Source: Eutypella sp. D-1 (taxonomy: Eukaryota; Ascomycota; Sordariomycetes; Xylariales; Diatrypaceae). From it: DNA of 64,000 bases. Numbering within the stretch: position 1 is the stretch's first letter; the number at the start of each line of letters is the position of its first letter. Below the pieces are notes generated by a model, which made no database searches, had not been told where the DNA came from, and saw only the letters and a list, made by a program, of their open reading frames with translations. Made by a program: the position numbers and the translations under genes. This document shows positions 52,383 to 61,462 of this stretch, one piece after another. The stretch lies in assembly GCA_023313575.1 (NCBI GenBank), contig JAJTTP010000005.1:620001-684000 (forward strand), given 5' to 3'.

Positions 52383-54464
52383 ATGAGAAAATTCTCCAGT
52401 TCGGTTACGATTACCGATCCACTGGTGAAATACCAGTCATTACTGTCCACGGGACTATACAGCCCGGACCCGGCGCAGCACCGCCTGGCGATCCATCTGC
52501 AGAAGATCTACCACCGGCTCAAGGACTACTCGCCCTCGATCGAGTACCAGACGAGGTTGAAGGCCATACGCCGGGCGCTGGAGCAGTCCAAGGGGGAGGA
52601 CCGCAGCAAATCCCTCGCCGTCGAGAGCCACCCGATCCGCCGGAACCCGCTGTTCGCGCGCTTCTTCGCGCGGACGGAGGGCCCGGACACCCTCTCCCTG
52701 ACGCGCGTGCTCACCAGCCACGAGGAGGCCATCAGCATCGACTCGCCGCAGGGCCTGTTCCTATCGGGGGAGGTCGGCACGGGGAAGTCGATGCTGTTGG
52801 ATCTGCTGGCCGAGGGCCTGCCCACGAGCCGGAAGAGGCGGTGGCACTTCAACACCTTCATGCTGTACACGCTGTCGCAGCTGGAGCACCACCGGAAGAC
52901 GCACGCGCGGATGCAGGCGGACGAGCAGCAGTACTCGCTGCTGTGGATGGCGAAGGAGATGATCGAGCGGTCGCCGATCCTCTTCCTGGACGAGTTCCAG
53001 CTGCCGGACAAGGCGGCCAGCAAGATCCTGAGCAACCTCTTCACCGCCTTCTTTCAGCTCGGCGGCGTGCTCGTCGCATCTTCGAACCGCATGCCCGAGG
53101 AGCTCGAGAGGGCCGCCGGCTTCGACTATAGCTCGTCCACCGCGGGCGGCGGCGTGCTTGGGCAGCTTCTGGGCCTCCGGAAGAACAGGGGGAAGGGGGA
53201 GCTCTACGGTACGTCCAGCGACTTTGCTGCCTTCCTGGAGGTGTTGAAGGCGAGGTGTGAGTTCTGGCAGATGGAGGGCGGCAAGGATTGGAGACGACGC
53301 GAAGCTGATGAGCTGCCGAACGTGTACGATGCTACCCTGCCGGAACCCACGACGATGCAGTATTCCCCTGCCGCTGTCTCGATGGACGGGTCCCCCAATA
53401 ATGTCGAGTTAGCTCAATCAAATGCTATGGTCAAGACGCCCAGGTATTACCATCTGCATAGCACAGACGAGGCCCGCTGGAGCCAGTCACTAGACGAGCT
53501 GCTTCCGCCATCGATCAAGCAGACGCCGTGGGAATCCACAACGCTGACCGTTTACGGGCGGACGATCACGATCCCACAACAGCACAATGGGATCGTGCAC
53601 TGGGACTTCGCGGATTTGGTGTCGGCGTTCGGGCCAGCAGACTACATCACGATGGCGTCGACGTTCCACACGTTCATCATCGACGGGATCCCCGTCCTAA
53701 CGGTGACCCAGAAGAACGAGGCGAGGCGCCTCATCACGCTCCTCGACGCCTTATACGAGGCGCGCTGCAAGCTCGTCGTGCGCGCCTCCGCGGGGCCCGA
53801 CGACCTCTTCTTCCCGGAAGCCAAGCGCGGCGGTAGCGGCACCGCGGCCCCATCATCCGGCGCATCGTCGGCCCGCCCCACTGTCGATGCTGACGTCGTC
53901 GACGCCGACGCCCTCCACTCCGAGACGATCGCGGAAGCATACCAGGACGCACGGTCGCCCTTCCGACCGAACATATCCTCATACGACGACGACCCGTCCT
54001 TCTCCTCCTCCCCCTCCTTATCGAAAAGAAACACGTCCTACGACCCGGACCATGAATTCGGGGCCGGCGGCGTCGGCAGAGATCAGTCGGGGAACCGCAA
54101 TGGCAAGGGCCAGAGCGCCGTGGACTTCAGCAACACGGCGGCCTTCACGGGCGAGGACGAGCGGTTCGCGTATCGGCGCGCGGCGAGCCGGTTGTGGGAG
54201 CTCTGCGGCGCCCGCTGGCACGCGCGCCCTGGCGACGCCGCTGAGTGGTGGCGACCCCTGCCGCCTGAGGCGCGGCACTGGGAGCGCAGGTCCTCCTCCC
54301 CGTCAGCCGCTGCCGCGTCCAAGTCCGCCACCACGTCTATGACGTCCGGGCGGGATCCCCGACGCGGTGAGGAGCACATGGGCCCCGCGGTGCAGCTTGA
54401 CGAGCTGGCTGGTCTACAGAAGCTGCGAGTCGAACACCTCAGGAGAGCGGCTGAGGGGCAGTGA
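52383..54464 (+). CDS. afg1: AFG1-like (LACE1/ZapE family) mitochondrial AAA ATPase
   Basis: Intronless gene of 693 residues. The opening DPLVKYQSLLSTGLYSPDPAQHRLAI is typical of the AFG1 family. Walker A is GEVGTGKS with Lys135, and Walker B is LFLDEFQ with Asp203. SSNRMPEEL follows as sensor 1, and a C-terminal WDFADL...FHTFIIDGIPVLT region matches the family. Family members act in the mitochondrial matrix or inner membrane, aiding turnover of respiratory-chain subunits. The N-terminus MRKFSSSV is short for a targeting peptide, so an upstream exon is possible, but the A-rich leader before this ATG argues for it. Two low-complexity insertions (about 330-360 and 480-580) and a disordered tail make it longer than the usual 400-500 residues. 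It is divergent from nup133 and convergent with the TRAPP gene. Confidence 0.9.
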   Translation: MRKFSSSVTITDPLVKYQSLLSTGLYSPDPAQHRLAIHLQKIYHRLKDYSPSIEYQTRLKAIRRALEQSKGEDRSKSLAVESHPIRRNPLFARFFARTEGPDTLSLTRVLTSHEEAISIDSPQGLFLSGEVGTGKSMLLDLLAEGLPTSRKRRWHFNTFMLYTLSQLEHHRKTHARMQADEQQYSLLWMAKEMIERSPILFLDEFQLPDKAASKILSNLFTAFFQLGGVLVASSNRMPEELERAAGFDYSSSTAGGGVLGQLLGLRKNRGKGELYGTSSDFAAFLEVLKARCEFWQMEGGKDWRRREADELPNVYDATLPEPTTMQYSPAAVSMDGSPNNVELAQSNAMVKTPRYYHLHSTDEARWSQSLDELLPPSIKQTPWESTTLTVYGRTITIPQQHNGIVHWDFADLVSAFGPADYITMASTFHTFIIDGIPVLTVTQKNEARRLITLLDALYEARCKLVVRASAGPDDLFFPEAKRGGSGTAAPSSGASSARPTVDADVVDADALHSETIAEAYQDARSPFRPNISSYDDDPSFSSSPSLSKRNTSYDPDHEFGAGGVGRDQSGNRNGKGQSAVDFSNTAAFTGEDERFAYRRAASRLWELCGARWHARPGDAAEWWRPLPPEARHWERRSSSPSAAAASKSATTSMTSGRDPRRGEEHMGPAVQLDELAGLQKLRVEHLRRAAEGQ

Positions 54465-55008
54465 ATGCGCGCTTCCTGGCTCTTGGAAGGGTGCGTCCGG
54501 GTGTAGGGCGGGCTATGCGGCTCGATGTACCGTCGCTGTACCTTCCCTTGGTTTTCTTCCCCGTTACTTTTCGGGAGGATTTTGGATAAGTCGAGTGGAC
54601 TAGACTCAGTCAGGCTGTGGGTCTTCCGACCTGACAACCTGTGCAACTAGACATAGATCGTACACATAGATGATGTATATAACTCGTACACGACAGAGTC
54701 ATTAGAGAGATGTAAATCAAACGACATAAGCTAGGTATTTTTCCATTTAGATGCCACCTGGATACAACCAGAATAGCCAACTTGAAGTGATGAAGAGAAT
54801 TCGTCACCCTGGGACCACCACCATGATGCAGAACACCAGAACTCCAGGCTGTGTGAAGGAGAAAAAAAGAATAAAGGAGCATAATCATATCAAGTGAAAG
54901 ACAAACGGATCATCCATCTGTCACTCGCCCTCTCTCCCCCCAACTTAGGAACTAAAACCACCACCAGCGCCCCCCCCCCCCCCGCCCCCACCGTTGAGCC
55001 CCTTCACT
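54465..55008. other. convergent intergenic region with a C14 tract
   Basis: About 540 bp of 3' sequence shared by two convergent genes. A run of fourteen C at 54970-54983 lies just beyond the stop codon of the TRAPP gene. No gene is seen. Confidence 0.6.
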
Positions 55009-55848
55009 TCACAGGGTCGTGACGCCAGGCGCCCACCTCTCACCAATGCGGCGCATATCCTCGCTGAACCTACGACTCGTGATCTTCTTCCCGCCGCGGC
55101 CGCCAAGCGGGGCGTGCTCGTCGGGGTCGTAGAAGGGGTTCTGGAGGAGGCGGACATAAGCAGCCTGCATGGCCCTGAAAACAGGCTTGAGCTCGCCATC
55201 CCGGAGACCCACGACAGCCGCACCGGCACCGGCACCCGCGCCTACGCCGGGAGCTCCCGGCCCGCCGGCGCCGCCGCCTCCTCCCGGCTGACCCGACGCA
55301 GCGGCGAAGGAGGAGGAGCGGCCGGGCCGCCCGCGCATGTCGACGACTGCGACGAACTTCACGCCCGTGTTGGTCTCGAAGCCGTAGGCTGCCAGCCGGT
55401 CGTCTACCGCGTGCAGCAGCCCGTAGTCCCCCGACAACATCGTCCCCGGGCCCGCGGCCGCCGCCTGTCGCGCCCGCGCCTCGAATACGTCCAGCGTGCT
55501 CGATAGTAGTAGCGAGAATTGCAGGGGCGTGCGCAAAGGGGCGGGCGCCGCCGCCGCTAGGTGCTGTTGTTGTCGCTGTTGTTGTTGGGATGGTTGCTGC
55601 TGCTGCTGGTGTTGGCTGTTGGCGCCGTGGGATGGGAAGATCGTGATGTGTAGAGGGTTGTTCTATTGGCTCGATCGTATCGTTTTCGGGTCGCTTGTTA
55701 GTTATTTGCGCTATAGCAGGCGATTCACGAACTAGAATCGGAGAGATGTCGCAGGTAGGAAGAGGAAGTCGAGGGAGGTGAGAGGGGGAAGACATACATT
55801 CCGGCCTATCACGCCTAGACAGGCGATTGACGGTATTGCTGTTGCCAT
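55009..55848 (-). CDS. tca17: TRAPP complex subunit, TRAPPC2L/Tca17-like (sedlin family)
   Basis: Two exons, 55848-55798 and 55662-55009, give 234 residues. The 135 bp intron (GTATGT to AATAG) separates MATAIPSIACLGVIGRN from NNPLHITIFPSHG; together these make the first beta strands of a longin fold. LQFSLLLSSTLDVFEAR, then GLLHAVDDRLAAYGFETNTGVKFVAVVDM and AAYVRLLQNPFYDPDEHAPL, are sedlin-family hallmarks. The subunit helps assemble TRAPP, the Rab exchange factor of ER-Golgi and Golgi traffic. It is longer than the usual 140-170 residues because of a Gln/Ala-rich insert after strand 2 and a Gly/Ala-rich insert after FVAVVDM. The intronless frame beginning at 55795 is a wrong-frame artefact of the intron. 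TRAPPC2/Trs20 itself is a less likely alternative. Confidence 0.85.
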
Positions 55849-56636
55849 TCTATTTTCTAGTTATATCGGTCTTGTCCTTTTTTCTTCTTTTTTTTCCCCC
55901 TTTCTCTTTTCCCTTTAGACGATGTGGTTGGGTAGCTTGTAGACCGGATTTCGAAATGGAGGTTGAGGTTTGGGACGAGGTTTAAGGTGGATCTTTCATT
56001 GCATTCACATGTTTACTTGTAAGGTTACCATTTAGTCCTACTTAGGTAGTTATCGATTAAGGGATTTTGGTGTACCCCACCACATAATTCAGGGGCTCGA
56101 GCACCCCTAACCACGTACTGGCAATCCCGTCGTTGGAATTATCTAGAGTACCTAGGTGGTTCAGAGACAACATGGCGTTGTGATGCATCCGTCAGAGAAT
56201 TTAAGTTGTATAACTTCTAATTGCTTGCCTACCTAGGTACCTAGGTAGTGTATTTATTTGGATATACTAAGTAAATCACACGACCCCATCAGAGATGTCG
56301 GTCTATGTAGATAGGAGTGCATATTTCTCTAGATAACTTAACCCGCTCGCATAGGCTCTAAGATATTTATTGGTCATAATAAATAAATACAAGAAAGTAG
56401 CCAAAAAAAAATAAAAAAAATAAGGGCAATCCAGTCACACACGTATATAGAGACCCAACATCTCATTACAGGCCACGAAAGACCCGCATACCGTATGACA
56501 GTAAATCGTGGCACCGCTGCCTCGACTCCCAACGCGGCGTCTACAAGTTAGATAGCATTACACATATATGTCGATGACGTATAACGCGGTCCCCCTCCCC
56601 CCCCCATCCCAGAGAGCATACAATTACTACATACCC
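55849..56636. other. intergenic region with TACCTAGGTA doublet
   Basis: About 790 bp between two minus-strand genes. It includes a purine run near 56400 and an overlapping pair of perfect TACCTAGGTA palindromes at 56230-56247. No gene is seen. Confidence 0.55.
56230..56247. repeat. two overlapping TACCTAGGTA palindromes
   Basis: Perfect copies at 56230-56239 and 56238-56247 share two bases, forming an 18 bp TACCTAGG array. This is the densest instance of the intergenic motif in the window. Confidence 0.9.
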
Positions 56637-58253
56637 CTACTCTTCCTGCTCCTCCTCCGTAAGCGCCTCGGTCTTCTCGAGCTCGCGCAGAACATCCTCG
56701 ATCTCGACGGGGTCAGTAATAGCCCAGACGCCGCCGCCCTTGACGGAGTCCGCGCCGCGCATGCCGACCTCCTTGCCGACGAGGTTGCGGCCGACGTAGC
56801 CCGGGCCGATGCCAAGCCAGCGGCGCACCCGCCGCTCCTGGTCCAGGTACCGGATGCTGTCCCACCAGCGCACGGTCTCGAGACACTGGCGGGCCAGCAG
56901 GTCGCGCACCTCGTCCGCCGACCCGAACGGCCGCGCTGTCACGTTGCTCACACACTCCACGGCGCCGGGGAACCGGACCACGGGCTCGGCCGCGCAACCC
57001 GGAACCCCGCTGCGCCCCGCCAGCAGCTCCCGCATCGTCGCCACCGCCGGCGCCATCACGGGCGAGTGGAACGGCGTATCGTCGCTATTGAGGCGGACCG
57101 CGCGCGGGTCGTGGCCCAGGAACTGGCGCACGTGCGCCACGAGCTCGCGGATCCGCCCGAGGTCCCCGCTCAGCACGATCTGGTTCTTCGAGTTGACGTT
57201 GGCCACGTGCACCTCCTGTCCCGGCCCGCGCCCCTCGCCCGCCTTCCGGAACGCCTCGACCGCCGCCACCAGGCCCTCTAGGTACTCGGGCTCCGTGACG
57301 ACGGCGACCATGCCGTAGTCGGCGGCGTGGGCCTCGCGGGCGCGGCGGGTGGCTTCGGCCATGGCCTCGGCGCGGCGGGCGCAGATGCGGAGGGCGTCGG
57401 GGAAACGGAGGACGCCGGCGGCGACGAGGGCGGAGAACTCGCCGAGAGAGTGGCCGAGCGCGACGTCGACGCGGCGACGACCACCACTATCCGCTTCAAA
57501 GGGGCGGAACCCGAACTCCTCGCCCAGGACCCGCAGGATCAGCACGGACGTCGCCATGATGGCGGGCTGCGCGTTCCGCGTCGCCGTCAGCGACCGCGAC
57601 GGCCCTTCCTCGATTACCGACGATAGCCGGTACCCCAGCGTGCTGTCGATCTCGTCCACGACCGCCGACGCCGTGCGCGGGAACGCCTCCAGCCACGGCG
57701 TCAGCATCCCTACTTTCTGCACGCCTTGGCCTGTTGATCTCGTCTCGTCGCGTTAACCAAAACCATTTCACTCTCTACATGGAGAGAAGGGGAATGGAAG
57801 GGGGAAGCAGGTCTACGGCGATGCAATTCCAAGAAGGGATTGCCGTGGCTACAAGAATTGGGGGACATGATTCCATATTACTAGCATGGCAAATTACATT
57901 AAAGAAAAGAGTACTTGAATCTGACCTGGGAAGAACATAGCGGTCCTAAGCCGCGGCGCATTCGCACTCTTGGTCGACGTCGCCGCCGTAGTCGTCGATG
58001 CATGTCTCGCGGGAGTTGTGGTTATGATTGTAGTTCTAGTTGTAGCAGCAGCAGCAGCGCGAAAGCCGAGGCAAAGCGCGGGTGAAGATCGTCGGGTGCG
58101 CGGGGGCCAGCGCATTGTACATAGCGGCGACAGAAGAAAGAGAGAAGAGGGATGAGGGGTAGTAGCAGCAGTAGCAGCGGCGGCACCAAAAGCCGAGGCA
58201 GACGCAGGGTGGAGGAGGGCTCTCATTGCCCAATATCCCATGCATGCACGCAC
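56637..58253 (-). CDS. mct1: malonyl-CoA:ACP transacylase, mitochondrial (Mct1/FabD)
   Basis: Two exons, 58253-57926 and 57730-56637, with a 195 bp intron, give 473 residues. The codon for a Gly is split by the intron; the joint makes FFPG-QGVQKVGML, the FabD opening motif. The catalytic Ser204 lies in ALGHSLGEF, a later TPFHSPVM carries the active-site His, and NSKNQIVLSG is conserved. The first 100 residues are Ala/Arg/Thr-rich and suit a mitochondrial presequence. The enzyme loads malonyl groups onto acyl carrier protein in type II fatty-acid synthesis, which feeds lipoic acid production. I chose the most upstream ATG in the frame; 58226 (MRALLHP) is an alternative. The Arg in GLLAA-AFRK and the rest of the fold look complete. 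Confidence 0.9.
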
Positions 58254-59162
58254 ACAACACCAAGAGTACCCTATCTCGAGCGTCGGCGACGGCGATGACG
58301 ATGTATGTCAACTGAGACGGTCATTTGTATGGGAAAACGAGCTATAACTGTTGCCCTCCCTATACGGGGTAGGTACAAGGTATTTAAGTAAGTACCTAGG
58401 TAGGGTTAGGTAAGGCTGGGTAAGTAACTTACTTTACGTACAAACAAGGGAGATTAAAAAATAATTATAATTACGGAGCCTGTTGAGTTCCAGCCCGTAG
58501 GGGTGACGTTACTTAGGTAAGTTACTTATAACAAACTTATGGCCTCGGGTACTACATCAGAGCTAACAAGTAGAGGGTAATCAATTAGCAACTTGCTTGA
58601 ACCACCTGGACAATTATACAGCTCCCAATTGGGTTTCCGCTAGGAAAAAACAACCAACCAGCCCATCCATCCATAGTACCTACTCCCCCATTCTCAAGGG
58701 AAACTACGGAGTGTCCTAATTCATCTACCTAAGTAGGTACTTTTGACGGCACCTGGCATGTTTTAGTACACAAGTCCGGTCCTCATGAGCCCATGAGCTC
58801 ATAGGTTAGCAATAGGTCGGGTACTGGTAGAAGGAAATGCCAAGATAAACTGGAGCTCCCCCACACCATTCCCCGGACAGCCGGACTACCGGGACCCCAC
58901 GCCCCCCTTGACGATAATCCCGAGAGCAGGATTAAGGGGAAGTACCTACTTAGTATAAGAAGATACTTTAGTTAGAGCTCTAGGTATGTCCAGTATAAAG
59001 CGGCTGAGCTACACGGCGAGTTTTGGAGTTCAGAACAGGTTATTCAGGATGCAACATGTTATGAGGTACTCGGGAGCATGATGTTCTGCTCTCCCTGCAT
59101 TTCTTCTTCTTTTCTTTGACGGAGCTAGCTAGCTCTATGCCTCCTACCCCTACTTAGGTACT
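58254..59162. other. intergenic region rich in TTAGGTA motifs, no gene seen
   Basis: About 900 bp between two minus-strand genes. Many TACTTAGGTA and CTAGGTAGG variants cluster at 58370-58530 and 58720-58990, including a perfect TACCTAGGTA at 58393-58402. No coding sequence was recognised. Confidence 0.55.
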
Positions 59163-60879
59163 CTAGCATCTGATCTCCACGCCGCCTTTGCTAATGGTAA
59201 GATACTTGACACCCTTATACGGCTTGACGCCCTCGCCGAGGCCCCGGCTCTTCCGGCTATCTAACAGTATGCTCTCGACCTTGATGCCGCTGGCCAGCCA
59301 GCCCTTGACCGAGAAGCTGACGGACGCCGACGACGGCATCAGGATCTTATTCTGCGCCGCCTTCTTCACGTCCCTCTCCTCCTCGGCCTTGTCTGCGCCG
59401 GCCGCGGGCTTGGTGTCGGCTGTTGATTGGTAAGGCTCGTCGTACGCGTAGTCCTTCCCGAAGCCGAAGCCCGTGGGGTCTCCGTCTTGTGGGTCATCGG
59501 CTAAGGGCCCTACAACCGAGCAACGCAGCCCGAAGTACGTGGTCCCTGCCGCGAGGTCTTTGGCTGGTATGTGCCACTCGAGGACATGGTCCCCTGGGTT
59601 GTAGTTGGCGTCGCCTCTCGTCGGCCGTATGTCCGAGAGATTTCTGACATCAGACGGTAGAGGAACCGATACTGTAACATCTTGTAACAGAGGCGACGCA
59701 GCTGTTCCAGCTTGTGATCCACCAAATCCGCCTCCCCTTGCCGGACCTCCTCCCCTCCCAGATAACCCGGACATTGATGATCCAGAGGGACCAAATATCC
59801 TGTTGATGTTCAGTCGGACATCAAAATCAGAACCTGATGAGCCAAGCCCCGTCTTGACCTCGATATCGACGGGCAGTTTCAGGTTGTTTGAGGCGAAAGA
59901 CCCATTCGTCCCGCTAGCGAAAGGTAGGAGGTCGACTTCGTACCCTGCCAAGATGAACCTGCCATCTGGGGGTATGAAGCTCAACTCCCCGGGACGTTCC
60001 TTCCAGCGGTTTAGCCGGACACAAGGGTGGAAAACAGGCAGTTCCATTATGTTAGCCAGGTTGTGCTTCCCCGAGGGTGATGTAAGGCTCATGGTTATAT
60101 CCGGCACCCCAGAAACCTTGGAAGTAAAAGCAATGGTGCCGTTCGCGAAAGCAGCGATCGGCCGTCCCGACGGGGCGAGAGTGACGGAGATGGTCTCGAC
60201 AACGTCGGCATAGAGCTCATTGGATGTATGCCGGACGTTGGCTCTCCGCCAAGGCAAGGCGGTCGCATTCTGGGCAGGCAGGGACGGCAAGCCCGAGGTG
60301 GTATTGGTGGCGAAGGCAGGCTTGCTCGGGAGGTTGATACTACCCAACAGTTTCCCTAACAAGCCCTCGACCTCGACAACATCTCTCAGGGCATTCGGCT
60401 CGGTGGTGTTGACGGTGCCGGCATCGCACATCTCGGTAAGGAGCTGGGCGACGACATCGTAGCTGGCCTCTATTTTGTGGGCGAGGACCGGGGCGCCCAA
60501 GAACTCTTCGAGAGCATCGATGACGCGGTGGAGGAACTCGAGGACCAGGAGTGGCTCTATCTCGGAGGATGTGGTAGCTAGGTAAAGAAGATTCGCATGG
60601 TCCAAGCTGAACACCAAGGTCGGAGGGTTGGTGCCGGAGAGATATATGACGTTCGGTCTTGGGGAAGGCTGCTGGAGGTAGAGTGGTAGAAGTTGAGTTG
60701 CGGATAGAGGTCGTGAGGTGTAGGTATGAGAGAGGATCGCGCGACTATATCGTGAAGATATGTTAGTGTTAATCAGTCAGTGCCCGAGATAGTCTAGAAT
60801 CGAAAACAAGAATGGATAAGAAGTAATGAACTGACTTGTGCTCATCATAGATGTGCAGCGCCTCTATTACACCGTTCAT
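59163..60879 (-). CDS. apm3: AP-3 complex subunit mu (Apm3)
   Basis: Two exons, 60879-60836 and 60744-59163, give 541 residues. A 91 bp intron (GTCAGT to TATAG) splits the Asn codon in DEH-N-RAILSHTY. The N-terminus MNGVIEALHIYDEHN starts a longin-type domain, followed by FSLDHANLLYLATTSSEIEPLLVLEFLHRVIDALEEFLG. The mu-homology domain begins near WRRANVRHTSNELYADVVETISVTLAPSG and runs to the end. AP-3 mu binds tyrosine-based sorting signals and sends cargo from Golgi or endosome to the vacuole. A Gly-rich insertion near GRGGGPARGGGF enlarges the C-terminal domain relative to yeast. It is divergent from Mpp10 with 583 bp between the starts. Confidence 0.92.
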
Positions 60880-61462
60880 GACGGCCGTCTCCTCTGAAGC
60901 ATCATAGAGTTTTTTGGTATAAAGTATGGTAGAGGGTAAAAGGTAGAGGGTGGATGGGCAACCTTAGAAGTCTTCTGGTGCTGCCCAGATGTCTTAGTTA
61001 GGTGTGTTAGCGGTGCTGTAGGTACTTGTGTGTAGCTTAGGTGCATAACTTCGTACTATAAGTCCCTAAGTACCTAGGTATGGCATGTGAAGTCATCAAG
61101 TCGGGTACAACCTTCCACGAAAGGTTTAGTAAATGAGAATTTGTGGCTTGCCGGCTTATTCTTATCTAATAAGGTACAGAGGTACTTATATGTGCAAGTG
61201 CTGAGCCACATGTAAGCTCAAAAGCACCTCATTGGTTGATTAGATCTTAGATTTCTTTTTAGCGGGGGGCGCCGATCCCTTAGCGGCGCGAAACCTTGCA
61301 AAAGTTCCCGGGCCTCGAAAAAAAAAAAAAAAGTACAAGTCTAGTGATCTAGTGATCTACTTACTCTACCTAAGGTAGTAGTATATTGGAAATCTTCAGA
61401 GTCTGCCCATCTTTTGCGACAACTCCCCAAAAGCAGCCAGATAATAAAGTACGGGCGAGGAA
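60880..61462. promoter_or_regulatory. divergent promoter between apm3 and mpp10
   Basis: 583 bp between two divergent start codons. It holds a perfect TACCTAGGTA at 61071-61080 and an A-run of about 15 at 61319-61333. No gene is seen. Confidence 0.6.

Noticed and set aside
55070..55795. 241-codon minus-strand frame covering the TRAPP gene
   Set aside because: It reads through the intron and then in the wrong frame of exon 2; the spliced model yields clear sedlin-family sequence.
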